From assembly GCA_047967505.1 (NCBI GenBank), contig CM106541.1: a stretch of DNA of 64,000 nucleotides. The stretch is one strand, 5' to 3'. Source of the stretch: Dipteris shenzhenensis. Taxonomy: Eukaryota; Polypodiophyta; Polypodiopsida; Gleicheniales. Made by a program: the position numbers and the translations under genes. Of this stretch, positions 46,208-58,266 are shown piece by piece; the stretch's first letter is position 1; the number at the start of each line of letters is the position of its first letter. The notes beneath the pieces are model-generated. The model ran no database searches, was not told the origin of the DNA, and saw only the letters and a list, made by a program, of their open reading frames with translations.

Positions 46208-47812
46208 CTAGCCGATCAAGCCATATAGCCTCCTTGCAACCCTTTGTGGCTGCAACATACTCAGCCTCTGTGGTAGATAAAGCAATGCACTTCTGTGCGC
46301 GGGACATCCACGACACTGCACCACCTGCAAAGGGTTCACATAACCAAAAGTGGATCTCCTACTATCCACATGCCCTGCATAGTTTGAATCTGTGTACCCA
46401 AGTACATGCATGTCTCCTCTACCAAAGCAGATGCACATCTCCTTGGTACCCTTCATGTACCTCATGATGCACTTAACTACCTCCCAATGCCTCTTTCCTG
46501 GATTAGCGATATACCGGCTAACAACTCTCACTGCAAATGCAATGTCTCATCTAGTAGCTATCATAGCATACATAAGACTCCCAACCGCTGATGCATAAGG
46601 AACCTTGGCCATCATGGCCCTCTCCTCATCTGATTTGCAACTACCTGCATGACTCAGTTTCACATATGGAGGCTATGGAGTACTCACTGCCTTCCCCCCC
46701 TCCAAATTGAAATGCCACAATACATTTGTAACATACTCCTTCTATGAAAGCCAAAGGAGTTTCCTACTCTGATCACACGTGATGCACATACCAAGAATAT
46801 GACTTGCAAGTCCCAAATCCTTCATATCAAAGGCCTCATGCAACTTGGCCTTTAATGCATCTAGCTCATAAGTATTCTTGCTAGCCAATAGCATATCATC
46901 CACATATAGTGCCAGGATTATTAGGCTATTATTCTTAGCCCTTTTAGTGTAGAGGCAGTGGTCAATTTCACTCCTTCTAAAACTGTGGGACCGAATGAAA
47001 GCATCAAACTTCTGATACCATTCTCTAGGCACTTGTTTAAGACCATAGAGACTCTTCTTCAGCTTGCAAACTAAATGCTCTTTGCCCTTTTCTTCAAAGC
47101 CTTCCGGTTGCACCATGTAAATTTCCTCATGTAGATCCCCATGCAAGAAAGCTGTCTTGACATCCATCTACATAAGCTCCATATCCTATGCTGCCACTAG
47201 TCCAAGCATGCATCTAAGTGTGGTCATCTTCACAATCGGAGAGAATATCTCATCAAAGTCCACACCCTTCTCTTGCTTGAACCGTTTAGCGACCAAACGA
47301 GCCTTGTACCTAGGCACATCATCACCTGTGACCTTCATCTTGTAGACCCATTTACATGGCAATGCTTTCTTTCCATGTGGCAAAGAAACCAAGTCCCAAG
47401 TCTTATTCTTCATAAGTAAACTCATATCTGATTGCATAGCATACTCCCACTTGCATTGATCCTCGCGCATCATAGCCTCTCTATAGCAAGAAGGGTCCCC
47501 GCAATCAATAAGCATCACATAGTCTACCTATGGAACAAACCTATCAGGCGGTCTAGACACTCTAGATGATCTTCTCAAGGGCATTTCAGCTTGCTGTCCC
47601 ACCTGCATATTAGCCACATTTGGCTCATCATTTCCACCAATAGATGATCCATCATCTACCCTTGATTGTATACCTGTGGGAGTACTTGGTAGTACCATTT
47701 CTTGCACATTTGGTGCATGGACAGCTTGCTGTCTATCAACATATGCAGGTGGATTCACATCCTGGAAAGTGATTCTCCTCATTTCCACATCCCTTATGGG
47801 TGCCTTATGCAA
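46208..47812 (-). pseudogene. Copia-B (minus) RT and RNase H
   Basis: From right to left: an acidic hinge (about 47812), RT NKTWDLVSLPHGKKALPCKW, MDVKTAFLHGDLHEEIYM, KKSLYGLKQVPREWYQ, YVDDMLLAS and DMKDLGLASHILGM. RNase H follows with MRYMKGTKEMCICFG and YTDSNYAGHVDSRRST. It is interrupted by stops at about 47528, 47175 and 46742 and by a frameshift in RNase H near 46325. This RT is what the plus copy lacks. Confidence 0.85.
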
Positions 47813-47866
47813 CTTATTCTCATTGAAGACTACATCATGGCTACGTATGATCTTTGCTTCTAGATC

Positions 47867-48775
47867 CTAGAGATGATAGACCATCTCTTCACTTTCACCA
47901 TAACCCAGAAAGATGCATTTCCTAGACTTAGGATCTATCTTCTTTCGAAGCTCTTTTGGCACATGTGCATATGCCTCACACCCAAATATGTGCAAATGAG
48001 AGTAAGAGGGCTTCTTGCCACTCCATGCCTCTTTAGGAATACCACCATCCAAACTCTTACTAGATGATCTATTGATCACATGCACTGCAGTCATTGCCTC
48101 AGCCCAAAAACCACCAGAAAGACTTGCATTAGAAAGCATGCATTGCAACCTTTCTTGAATGGTACGGTTCATCATTTGTGCAACTGGATTTTGCTTTGGA
48201 GTATGAGGGGATGTGAGCTCCCTCTTAATCCCACGTGTATCACAGAAATGCTGAAAGTCATGAGAGAGATACTCTCCACCATTGTCAGTCCGTAGGCATT
48301 TAAGCATTCTACTTGACTGATTCTCAACCAAGGCCAGCCATTTCTGAAATACCTGGAACACATCACTCTTCTGAGCTATGGCATAAGCCCACACTTTCCT
48401 AGTTGCATCATCAATGAATGTCACATAGTATTCAGCCCTGCCTAATGATCATGTAGGCATCAGACCACATACGTCTGAATGCACCAAATTAAGCTTTTTA
48501 AACTCTTTCTTTCCCCTTCTTTTATGGGCTGATTTAGTTTGCTTCCCATAGAGACACTGCTCACAAAATTCAAAATCAGAGAAACTAAAATGCAGTACAT
48601 AACTTAAACGGCATAAGAGTTTCATCCCATTTTGGCTCATATGGCCCAACCGGCAATGCCATAAAGAAGTTCTTGGCTGCTCGGTTATTGCAACAACATG
48701 ATCAAATACCCCTGATACATGTAAGGGATACAAAGTCCCACACTTGGCACCCCTGGCCAAAAGCATAGAGCCCTT
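47867..48775 (-). pseudogene. Copia-B (minus) integrase
   Basis: Zinc finger WHCRLGHMSQNGM with FCEQCLYGKQT, then the catalytic core SDVCG, TFIDDATRKVWAYA, LRTDNGGEYLSHDFQ. At the Glu position it reads NPVAQMMNRTI, so the catalytic Glu is Gln here; the plus copy has AEKMNRTI. The C-terminal part shows GGIPKEAWSGKKPSYSHLHI. A TAG at 48776-48778 (CAG in the plus copy) separates it from the protease. Confidence 0.85.
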
Positions 48776-49990
48776 CTAAATTTTTAAACTCCCAAAACCA
48801 AAGTTGGTCTGAAAACCAGCATCATCTAGCTGACCCATTGAAATGAGACTCTTGGTCAGCTTAGGCACATGTCTCACATTTTTCAAAATAAATGTAGAGC
48901 CATTTGCAAAAGAAAACTTTATGTCACCTACTCCCACTATGTCACATGCATAGTCATTTCGAAGATGCACACAACCTGTCTTTCCATTGTCATAAGTGGA
49001 GAACCATTCCCTATGGGGAGCAATGTGGAATGAAGCACCATAATCCAAAATCCAATCCTAGGAATATGCATCATCTGAAGTGGTAAGCAACTCTGCAAAT
49101 AAACTAGACATGAAGAGAATGTCATTGTCACTATCATGTGTGATTGCATTGATCTCCTCAATCTTTACTTTTCCTTTGTCCTCCCTTAGACTCTCTTCCT
49201 TCTGATTTGCACCCCAATTTGCATTCTCTTTCTTATCCTTTTCTCTCTTTTGAGCTTGTAGCAATCCTTTTTCATATGGCCCTTCTTGCCACAGTGGTAA
49301 CACTCAATGTTCCGTGCCCTGAATTTGCTATGAAACTTCCCTCTTTCTTAGTACTTTGCCCTGAACTGTGATCTGCCCCTTTGCACGTTTAAGGCTGCAT
49401 CCTACTTGTTGCCATCCATAGACTTCTATCTAATCTCCTTGGCCAACAAGCTACCCACAACATCATCAAACTTTAGTACTCCACTAGGTGCAGAGTTACT
49501 GACAGCTATACGGAAGGTATCCCATGAGGATGGCAATGAACATAAGAGAAATATTGCCTTAGTCTCTGCATCAAAATTCATCTTCTGAGCCTGAAGCTGG
49601 CTAAAAATAATATTGAATATATTCAAGTGAGAAGCAATGGAGACCCCTTCCTTCATCTGCAGCTCAAACAACCTCTTCATGAGGTAAACTTTATTAGAGG
49701 CAATTCCCTTCTCATAAGTGGCACACAGTTTCTTCCACAAATCTTCCGTAGTCAACTCATTTACTACTGTGAAATAAACTGACTCTAATAGTAGACTTTG
49801 CTAATGCATCCAACTTATTCCAATCATCCTCAGACATATCTGCAGGCTTAGCTTCAATACCTGCCAAGGGTTTAATCTGCTTCTTTTGAATAAGCACATC
49901 CCTTATCTGTTCTTTCCACAAAGAAAAGTTTGTCCCATCAAACTTTTTAATGTTGAAAAACTCCTTTTCAGACATGGAAGAGGATGCCAT
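48776..49990 (-). pseudogene. Copia-B (minus) gag and protease
   Basis: Gag begins at ATG 49990 (MASSSMSEKEFFNIKKFDG). A 14-base deletion relative to the plus copy near 49795 shifts the frame; it resumes at TEDLWKKLCATYEK and a Gln-rich segment. The zinc knuckle region at 49270-49310 is frameshifted. The protease starts at about 49060 as LDYGASFH; the catalytic DSG reads DYG here (DSG in the plus copy). The knuckle and the protease loop are therefore both damaged. Confidence 0.85.
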
Positions 49991-51462
49991 GATGGAAATG
50001 AAACAAAATCCCAAATGCTAGTACCTGCAAGAGAGAATCACACCACATACCAGGTGCACCCAAATGTGTCTGCTTTAATGAAGGATAGTGTCACCAAAAC
50101 TCAAGGCTCAAAACATCAAAAAGATATAGCTGACTCATGTGCATGTACTATGCATCCATATGAGCAAATCTGGCCCAAAAGAAAATGCCAACTACAATGG
50201 CAATCCAAAATGCCAATAAGTGCCAAATGGCTCAAGCATAAACACCGTCCATGGGCATATGCATTACCAATATCTCATCCAAGAGAGCATAACACTATCA
50301 GTGCATCACTTGCAATGTGGCAAAGCTGTTCCTCAGCATAAAATAGCATCCATGTGCAAAGCGTCCATAAAAATAGCATCCCACAAGGCAATCTGGGCCT
50401 ATCAGTGCATCCAATAAGGATCACAATGCATACAAATGGCCTATAAATCATCCAGTGCAGCCCAATGCACACCACGAATGAGTGCACACAGCTCAAACTG
50501 CAACCAGAGTGATCGGCATAAGGTATGCTTAAGAAATCATGGTCTCATGGCAATGACCGCTACTGAAAATAGAACTTGAGATGCCTCAAAACATGGGCGC
50601 CATTGCATAATCGGACTCAGCAAGAAAATTTGCAAATATCTCTAACTCCAAAATCCTAACCGATGAGAGAAATGGGACTCAACACTTATCCACTGCCATG
50701 TGGCATAAATCTAAGGTTTCAAAACCTTAGAATGAAAAATGCATAAAAGAGAGATGAAATCCAATACATAGAGATCTATAACTCCAAAAATAATCCACCG
50801 AATCATGCAAGAACTGACAGGTAGGGGTTTTTAGGCATCCAAAATGCAATGGGATAGACGGTTTTGGAAATCGTGTTCTCAATCACTGGGTCCAACACAT
50901 GGACTGAAAAACGTTTTTGGAAACAAAACTATCTGTAAACTCCAACGGAGTGCAAATGATGAGCAACATAGAAGTTTTAGGACCTCCTGAGTCCATCAGA
51001 ACTGACAGATCTGCAAATGGTTGCTCCAAACTTGAGTTCCAATACCCGGGCAGAAAAACGTAGAAACTGACACAGTGAGTCAAAAATCCAATGAAATGAT
51101 CCCAAATTCAAGAATGAAGGTGTTTCCAAGATCCTAAGTGAAATGGACAACAAAAGCAAGCAACAATTGCCTCTACAAGTCAATACGGAGTCTCTGTCGT
51201 CGAATGGAACAGGGAAAAGCTTAAAAAATGACTTTTTCTTTGAAAACACTTAATAGGATCTCAAAACCACTTCGCAAAACCAAAGTGACTTTCCAAAGGT
51301 TCCTCCAAGGTCTATGCACAGTCAGATGCAAGTAAAGTTGGAGGTCTTTGCACACTCGGATGCAAGTAAAGTCACCCACAAAGATTCCCACAGAGCTTCT
51401 CCTTCCTCCCACAAAGCTGCCGAGCTTCCAAGCATTCATGCATGCTCAGTTAGATCACTCGG
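49991..51462 (-). other. Copia-B (minus) leader
   Basis: About 1.47 kb of non-coding leader is collinear with 54424-55838 of the plus copy, including the block ttagatttatgccacatggcagtgg. No frame is conserved between the copies. Confidence 0.8.
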
Positions 51463-51476
51463 GCTCTGATACCAAT

Positions 51477-51647
51477 TGAGAGTGCTCTCAATGGAAGCAA
51501 GAATGGAAGAGGGAGAGAGAGAAATAGAGAGCCACACAAGTTTTTGGTGGGTGCAAAACACACTAATCTTATTTTTCATTCATTTATATATGTGTTTGAG
51601 TATTGTACATAACCGGGGTAAATGCACAGTGACCTTTAACCCCCACA
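51477..51647 (-). repeat. Copia-B (minus) 5' LTR
   Basis: 171 bases, from tgagagtgctctcaatgg to taacccccaca on the plus strand. The primer site gctctgatacca lies 2 bases to its left (51463-51474). Confidence 0.9.
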
Positions 51648-53000
51648 AGAGTATCATCATCGATCAGGTCTTCTAGTGTGGAGATGACCAAGAAGGAGAT
51701 CAATGAGCCCAAGGGTTTAGATATGAGTGAGATGGCCTCAAATTTGCTAAATCAACTTGGCCAACAGTGGAGATGAGGGACCTCCAAGGAGGCGCCAAGA
51801 AAGCGCCACTTGTTTCCACGGAGAGACAATGTCTGGTGCAGGATATGGCAATCATCCCTCCAATGAGTGTCCCTGCCTTAGGGCAAGGCCAGCCCTCTAC
51901 AGTGCACACTTTCATAGATGGAGGAACAACGATACCTCCCAATGCCAATTTTTGAGGTCCCTGTCCCAACCTTTGTATCAAGCGAGACCCCCATTAGCCC
52001 TGATGGCTCCACCTAATCCTATAAATGCACAAGGTGACCCTTTGGCTAGTCTAGGCCAGTACAGAGCACAACATGCTCCATTACTATTGCCCATATTGGT
52101 GCCTCAGCCTCCCCTACCTCGTATAGCTCCTGTCAATCAGGTATTGGTAGAGGAAGTGCCCAATGATTGGGAGGAGATGGATTTAGACCATGGGCCCCTC
52201 GACTACTACCCCTACGAGGAAGGAAGTGGCACCCTAAGTCACTACCTCTTGCAAGAGGATCAACAAGTCCACATGTTCCAGACTGCTCCCTTGAACACAA
52301 GGGCCAAAGACATAAACTCTATTGCTCGAAGGCCCCCGATCCAATGCTATACCTATTAGGGCTACACAAGGCAAGTGAGTGCCCCTACAAGTTACTTCAA
52401 ACCCTCCGATGTCATGCTTCAAGTGTCAGGGGCCACATTTCTTAAAGGACTTCCCCTATAGGGATCATACCCTAGCTGCTCCTCCTAGAACAGGCCCTAC
52501 ACCCTTGTGTGCAGGGTGCAAAATCGAGCATTTATCCAAACATTGTCCCTTGAGAAGACCAGCAACCCTAGTCACCCCACCTAAGAGCACCATCCTTAAT
52601 TTGATCAGTATCGAACAAGGCCAAGTGGCTGCGGTACCCTTAAAGGTCATCACAAGGATGCAAGCCAAAGCCAGAGGTAGGGTAATGAGGAAATAGGCAA
52701 GGAAGGATAGAGGACCCCTATTGCAAGGCCCTGAGGTTTCTCAACATCCGCAAACCCGGTCCAAGAAAGCCATATGGGTAGGCGATATGCCTAACCAGCT
52801 ACTCATTCAAGACGGTTCCAATGAGGAGGCAGCCCCCCTTGCCACCTCCTTTGCCTCAGGATGTGCTTCCACCCAGGGTGACCCAGTTGTACCGTTGAGC
52901 TTATATGTACACAAGCCAGTGCAGGCCCAAGGCCTCACACCCTGGTCCCCATATAAGGAAACCTATCCCGATCCAGTCCTAAACAATATGTAATACGAGC
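51648..53000 (+). pseudogene. Gypsy-B Gag, second part, with zinc knuckle region
   Basis: After the Copia-B insertion the sequence continues with WPTVEMRDLQGGAKKAPL. At 52379-52696 it carries a nucleocapsid-like segment: CFKCQGPHFLKDF (last Cys of CX2CX4HX4C changed to Phe) and CAGCKIEHLSKHC (spacing CX2CX3HX4C, one residue short). A Lys/Arg-rich stretch (VITRMQAKARGRVMRK) follows. Stops fall at about 51954, 52357 and 52694. This is the RNA-binding end of Gag. Confidence 0.7.
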
Positions 53001-53460
53001 TCAAAACTTGGTACGAGACTACTAGGAAACATTCGAAAATAGACTCAAGGCAAGTAGAGGGTCGGATACCATCCACCCAACCCACTTGACTAACCATCTA
53101 GAAGCAAATGCGATCAAGGTGCCGGAAAGGGTGGAAGAAGAGGAACATTTCAGCTTCGATAAGTCAAAGGCTCCAGATTTAATGTAGCAAATGTTCCAAG
53201 AGGACCTAGTATTGCAAAATCTATAGGAAGAAGGAGACCTTTATGGTTTCGACGGTTATCAATGGGAAGGGAGTCCTCACAGGAACCCTGTGATAGTGTC
53301 GGGTTAGTTGCATTCCTCTTGACCAAGGTAAAAATGCCGATCGCCTCCTTGTTGAGAGGGAATCCCATCCTTTGGTGAGACCTCTCCAATTGGATGATCG
53401 AACAATTCCTTTCCCTAGGCTCTACTAACCCTAAGGTCGACCAATCACTAGAGGAGGGGT
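53001..53460 (+). pseudogene. Gypsy-B Gag-protease linker, decayed
   Basis: No domain is recognised. Short pieces stay in phase with the flanking gag and protease, for example GDDGFDGYQWEGSPHRN-like text, but stops are frequent. Gypsy-A has lost the corresponding part. Confidence 0.45.
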
Positions 53461-54228
53461 AGAACTCACCCAAGGTTCCCATCAATAAGCTAAGCCAATA
53501 CTTCGAAGGTGATGACATAAACACGGCTATCCCCATAACCTATCAGCATCAAAAGGTTAATGCCATCTTGGATGGGGGAGTGGGAGTGAGTGTCAAATGC
53601 TAGGTAAAGTGGGGAAAACCTACGCTCGAGCAAACCCATCTGGTGGTGATGTGGGCCGATGGCGGAACTGCAAAACCCTTGGGAGTCCTCACTGGTATTC
53701 ACATTAAAGTATTCGCATTCACGTACCCCTTAGGCTCGTAGTCATGGACTTCACCCAGCAACTAGGATATGAAGCCATCCTAGGCAGACCCTTCTTACGA
53801 ATGTTCGGGCTCGTACACAACTAGTGTATCGATAACATCTATATGTGGCATGAGGAACAAATCATGCGAGTGGACTTGCGCACCTACAAGGCCCACCCAT
53901 TGTTAGGACACCTTTTTGCGGCAGAATCTGACATAACCATGCAGACAACATCCTTGAAGCTATTCCAACACTGTGAGGGAAGAGGATGAAAAAGAGTCTG
54001 ATAAATTTTGGTATGCACCACTTCCCGAGCCAGAATTTTCTCAGAACTGGATGCACATACTGGCCAACATTGATGTTCCAGAGAGAATAGGGTTCCAAAT
54101 TACAAACCTCGAGCTTGAGAAAATGGCCCCAATGGTTCCCCTTAGGATGTTTAACATGCTCAAATCCCGCAAGGTGAGCAAAGGGATAGTAAGGGTCAAA
54201 TCAAACCTCCATTGGCTAGCATACATTG
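53461..54228 (+). pseudogene. Gypsy-B canonical-position retropepsin and linker, first part
   Basis: It reads PKVPINKLSQYFEGDDI, then AILDGGVGVSV, LEQTHLVVMWADGGT, a frameshift near 53735 and LGRPFL-like text (tcctaggcagacccttc). After further shifts it continues EKESDKFWYAPLPEPEFSQN and RIGFQITNLELEKM. DGG rather than DTG is shared with Gypsy-A. The frame is cut at 54228 by the plus-strand Copia-B and resumes at 58448 with the same linker text as 4014-4292. Confidence 0.75.
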
Positions 54229-54409
54229 TGTGGGGGTTAAAGGTCACTGTGCCTTAACCCCAGTTATGTACAATACTCAAACACATATATAAATGAATGA
54301 AAAAGAAGATTAGGGTGGTTCTGCACCCACCAAAACTTGTGTGGCTCTCTGTCTCTCTCTCTCGCTCTCTCTCCTTCTTCCATTCTTGCTTCCGTTGAGA
54401 GCACTCTCA
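54229..54409 (+). repeat. Copia-B (plus) 5' LTR
   Basis: It runs from tgtgggggttaaagg to gagagcactctca, with a TATA-like tatataaa at 54286-54293 and a (ct)n run near 54345-54372. Confidence 0.95.
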
Positions 54410-54411
54410 AC

Positions 54412-54423
54412 TGGTATCAGAGC
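54412..54423 (+). promoter_or_regulatory. Copia-B (plus) primer binding site
   Basis: The sequence tggtatcagagc, matching the initiator tRNA-Met 3' end, lies two bases after the LTR. Confidence 0.9.
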
Positions 54424-55838
54424 CCGGGTGATCTAGCTGAGCGTGCGTGAATGCTTTGAAGCTCAGCAGCTCTGTGGGAGGAAGGAGAAGCTCTGTGGGA
54501 AGCTTTGTGGGTGACTTTACTTGCATCCGAGTGTGCAGAGACCTTGGAGGAACCTTTGAAAAAGTCACTTTGGCTTTGCGAAGTGGTTTTGAGAGCCTGT
54601 TAAGAGCTTTCAAAGAAAAAGTCGTTTTTTGAGCTTTTCCCTGTTCCGTTCGATGACAGAGACTTCGTATTGACTTGTAGAGGCAACTATTGCTTGCTTT
54701 TGGTGTCCACATTACTTCAGGAGCCTGGAAACACCTTTATTCTTGAATCCGGGATCATTTCATTGGATTTCTGGCTTTCTGTGTCAGTTTCTGCGTTTTT
54801 TGCCCGGGTGTTGGAACTCAAGTTTGGAGCAACCATTTACAGATCTGTCAGTTCCGGTGGACTCAGGAGGTCCTAAAACTTCTATGTTGCTCATCATTCG
54901 CACTCCGGTGGAGTTTACAGATAGCTCTGTTTCCAAAAACGTTTTTCAGTCCGTGTGTTGGACCCAGTGATTGAGACCACGGTTTCCAAAACCGTCTGTC
55001 CCATTGCGTTCCGGACGCCCAAAAACCCCTACCTGTCAGTTCTTGCGCGATTCGGTGGAGGATTTTCAGAGTTATAAATCTCTGTGTATTCGATTTCGTC
55101 TCTCTGTTATGCATTTTTCATACTAAGGTTTTGAAACCTTAGATTTATGCCACATGGCAGTGGATAAGTATTGACTCCCATTTCTCACTCATCGGTTAGG
55201 ATTTTGGAGTTCTGGCAGAAGAGAGATATTTGCAGATTTTCTTGCTGAGTCCGATTATGCAATGGCGCCCATGTTTTGAAGCATCTCAGGTTCTATTTTC
55301 AGTAGCGCTCATTACCGTGGGACTATGATTTCTTGAGCATACCTTATGCAGATCACTCTGGTTGTAGTTTGAGCAGTTGTGCGCTCATTCGTGGTATGCA
55401 TTGGGTTGCAGTGGATAATTTATAGGCCATTTGGATGCATTGCGGTCCTTGTTGGATGCGCTGATAGGCCCAAATTGCCTTGTGGGATGCTATTTTTTAT
55501 GGACGCTTTGCACATGGATGCTATTTTAAGCTGAGGGACAGCTTTGACACATTGCAGGTGATGCACTGATAGTGCTATGCTCTCTTGGATGAGACATTAT
55601 TGATGCATATGCCAGTGGACAGTGTTTATGCTTGAGTCATTTGGCACTTATTGGCATTTTCTTTTGGGCCAGATTTGCTCATATGGATGCATAGTATATG
55701 CACATGAGTCAGATGCTTTGAGTTTTGAGTTTTGGTGATATTTCACTCTATTGTGGCATACACATTTGGGTGCACTTGGTATTTGGTGTGATTCTCTCTT
55801 GCAGGCACTAGCATTTGGGATTTTGCTTTATTTGCATC
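54424..55838 (+). other. Copia-B (plus) leader
   Basis: About 1.4 kb between primer site and gag ATG, collinear with the minus copy. It holds short upstream ATGs and no conserved frame. A packaging signal or translation-control function is possible but not shown. Confidence 0.75.
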
Positions 55839-57053
55839 ATGGCATCCTCTTCCATGTCTGAAAAGGAGTTTTTCAGCATTAAAAAGTTTGATGGGACAAA
55901 CTTTTCTTTGTGGAAAGAACAAATAAGGGATGTGCTTATTCAAAAGAAGCAGATTAAACCCTTGGCAGGGATTGAAGCTAAGCCTGCAAATATGTCTGAG
56001 GATGATTGGAATGAGTTGGATGCATTAGCAAAGTCTACTATTAGACTTCATCTTGCAGAGTCAGTTTATTTCACAGTAGTAAATGAGCAGACTACGGAAG
56101 ATTTGTGGAAGAAACTGTGTGCCACTTATGAGAAGGAAACTGCCTCTAATAAAGTTTACCTCATGAAGAGGTTGTTTGAGCTGCAGATGAAGGAAGGGGT
56201 CTCCATTGCTTCTCATTTGAATGAATTCAATATTATTTTCAGCCAGCTTCAGGCTCAGAAAATGAATTTTGATGCGGAGACTAAGGCAATATTTCTCTTA
56301 TGTTCATTGCCATCCTCATGGGATACCTTCCGTACAGCTGTCAGTAACTCTGCACCTGGTGGAGTACTGAAATTTGATGATGTTGTGGGTAGCTTGTTGG
56401 CCGAGGAGATTAGACCGAAGTCTATGGATGGCAACAAGCAGGATGCAGCCTTAAATGTGCAAAGGGGTAGATCACAGTTCAGGGGGAAGTCCCAAGAAAG
56501 AGGGAAGTCTCGTAGCAAATCCAGGGCACGGAACATTGAGTGTTACCACTGTGGTAAGAAGGGCCATATGAAAAAGGATTGCTACAAGCTGAAAAGAGAG
56601 CAAAAGGATAAGAAAAAGAATGCAAATTGGGGTGCAAATCAAAAGGAAGAGAGTCCAAGGGAGGACAAAGGAAAAGTGAAGATCGAGGAGATCAATGCAG
56701 TCACACGTGATAGTGACAATGATGTTCTCTTCATGTCTAGTTTATCTGCAGAGTTGCTTGTCACTTCAGATGATGCATATTCCCAGGATTGGATTTTGGA
56801 TTCTGGTGCTTCATTCCATGTTACTCCCCATAGGGAATGGTTCTCCACTTATGATAGTGGAAAGACAGGTTGTGTGCATCTTGGAAATGACTATGCATGT
56901 GACATAGTTGGAGCAGGTGACATAAAGTTTTCTTTTGCAAATGGGTCTGCATTTGTTTTGAAACATGTGAGACATGTGCCTAAGTTGACCAAGAGTCTTA
57001 TTTCAGTGGGTCAGCTAGATGATGCTGGTTTTCACACCACTTTTGGCTTTTAA
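55839..57053 (+). CDS. Copia-B Gag and protease, open
   Basis: 404 residues from ATG 55839 (MASSSMSEKEFFSIKKFDG). The gag core occupies about residues 10-190 (FDGTNFSLWKEQIRDVL, LKSxxSSWDTF-type text). It is followed by an Arg/Ser-rich stretch, the CX2CX4HX4C knuckle CYHCGKKGHMKKDC near residue 240, and a Lys-rich linker. The protease starts WILDSGASFHVTPHREWF near residue 325. The frame ends at TAA 57051-57053; the same frame reopens immediately and reads into integrase, so a stop separates protease from integrase. The minus copy has a different stop nearby (48776), so neither is obviously ancestral. This is the most intact Gag of the Copia-B family here. Confidence 0.9.
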   Translation: MASSSMSEKEFFSIKKFDGTNFSLWKEQIRDVLIQKKQIKPLAGIEAKPANMSEDDWNELDALAKSTIRLHLAESVYFTVVNEQTTEDLWKKLCATYEKETASNKVYLMKRLFELQMKEGVSIASHLNEFNIIFSQLQAQKMNFDAETKAIFLLCSLPSSWDTFRTAVSNSAPGGVLKFDDVVGSLLAEEIRPKSMDGNKQDAALNVQRGRSQFRGKSQERGKSRSKSRARNIECYHCGKKGHMKKDCYKLKREQKDKKKNANWGANQKEESPREDKGKVKIEEINAVTRDSDNDVLFMSSLSAELLVTSDDAYSQDWILDSGASFHVTPHREWFSTYDSGKTGCVHLGNDYACDIVGAGDIKFSFANGSAFVLKHVRHVPKLTKSLISVGQLDDAGFHTTFGF

Positions 57054-57697
57054 AGTTGGAAAATTCAGAAGGGCTCTATGCTTTTGGCCAGGGGTGCCAA
57101 GTGTGGGACTTTGTATCCCTTACATGTATCAGGGGTATTTGATCATGTTGTTGCAATAACCGAGCAGCCAAGCACTTCTTTGTGGCATTGCAGGTTGGGG
57201 CACATGAGCCAGAATGGAATGAAACTCTTATGCCGTTTGGGTTATGTACCGCATTTGAGTTTCTCTGATTTTGAATTTTGTGAGCATTGTCTCTATGGGA
57301 AGCAGACTAAATCAGCCCATAAAAGAAGGGGAAAGAAAGAGTTTGAAATGCTTGATTTGGTGCATTCAGACGTATGTGGTCCCATGCCTACACGGTCATT
57401 AAGCGGGGCTAAATACTATGTGACATTCATTGATGATGCAACTAGGAAAGTGTGGGCTTATGCTATAGCTCGGAAGAGTGATGTGTTCCAGGTATTTCAG
57501 AAATGGCTGGCCTTGGTTGAGAATCAGTCAGGAAGAACGCTTAAATGCCTACGAACTGACAATGGTGGAGAGTATCTCTCTCATGACTTTCAGCATTTTT
57601 GTGATACACGTGGGATTAAGAGGGAGCTCACATCCCCTCATACTCCAGAGCAAAATCCAGTTGCAGAAAAGATGAACCGTACCATAGGTGCATCATG
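57054..57697 (+). pseudogene. Copia-B (plus) integrase, truncated
   Basis: In frame with the gag-protease after TAA 57051, it carries the zinc finger WHCRLGHMSQNGM with FCEHCLYGKQT and the full catalytic triad context: HSDVCGPM, RTDNGGEYL and NPVAEKMNRTI. It then runs into GAS and TGA at about 57696-57698. The deletion junction is at accat/aggtgcatcatg near 57685. The C-terminal DNA-binding part is gone, so it is presumed inactive alone. Confidence 0.88.
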
Positions 57698-58213
57698 AGG
57701 TACATGAAGGGTACCAAGGAGATGTGCATTTGCTTTGGTAAAGGAGACATGCGTGTACTTGGGTACACAGATTCAGACTATGCAGGGCATGTGGATAGTA
57801 GGCGATCCACTTCTGGTTATGTGTTCACCTTTGCAGGTGGTGCAGTGTCGTGGATGTCTCGCGCACAGAAGTGCGTGGCTTTGTCTACCACAGAGGCTGA
57901 GTATGTTGCAGCCACAGAGGGTTGCAAGGAGGCTATATGGCTTGATCGGCTAGTGGGAGATTTGGGGATTCATACAGGTGTACCGACATTGCATAGTGAT
58001 TCCATGAGTGCTATTCAGCTAGCACGGAATCCAGTCTTTCATGCAAAGACCAAACACATTGAGGTCAGGTACCATTTCATCAGGGAGGTACTTGAGGACA
58101 AGCGCATAGAGCTTGTCAAGGTTCATACAGATGATAACCCTGCAGATATGCTGACGAAGAGTCTACCTAGTCAGCGGTTTGAGTATTGTCGTGTATTGAT
58201 GGGCATTGGATAG
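57690..58213 (+). pseudogene. Copia-B (plus) RNase H, joined out of frame
   Basis: Intact RNase H text: MRYMKGTKEMCICFG, YTDSDYAGHVDSRRST, CVALSTTEAEYVAATEG, HSDSMSAIQLARNP, HIEVRYHFIREVL and NPADMLTKSLPSQRF, closing at TAG 58211-58213. The conserved acidic residues (SDYAGD-type Asp, TEAEY Glu, SDS Asp) are present. It is not in frame with the integrase before it and has lost its own RT, so it can only be made by internal initiation, if at all. Confidence 0.85.
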
Positions 58214-58266
58214 TATGCTCACTAGTTGTTCTCTCTTAAAGGCACATTGTCCTTTAAGTGGGAGGT

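Larger units (their letters stand above)
45730..51647 (-). mobile_element. Copia-B, minus strand, near full-length but decayed
   Basis: The element has 5918 bases. Its 5' LTR is on the right (51477-51647) and its 3' LTR on the left (45730-45894), with indels relative to the 181-base LTRs of the plus copy. Flanks are agagg at 45725-45729 and agagt at 51648-51652, a target duplication with one change. The tRNA-iMet primer site lies at 51463-51474 on the minus strand. A leader of about 1.47 kb and gag-protease-integrase-RT-RNase H follow. It sits in the gag of Gypsy-B. Confidence 0.92.
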
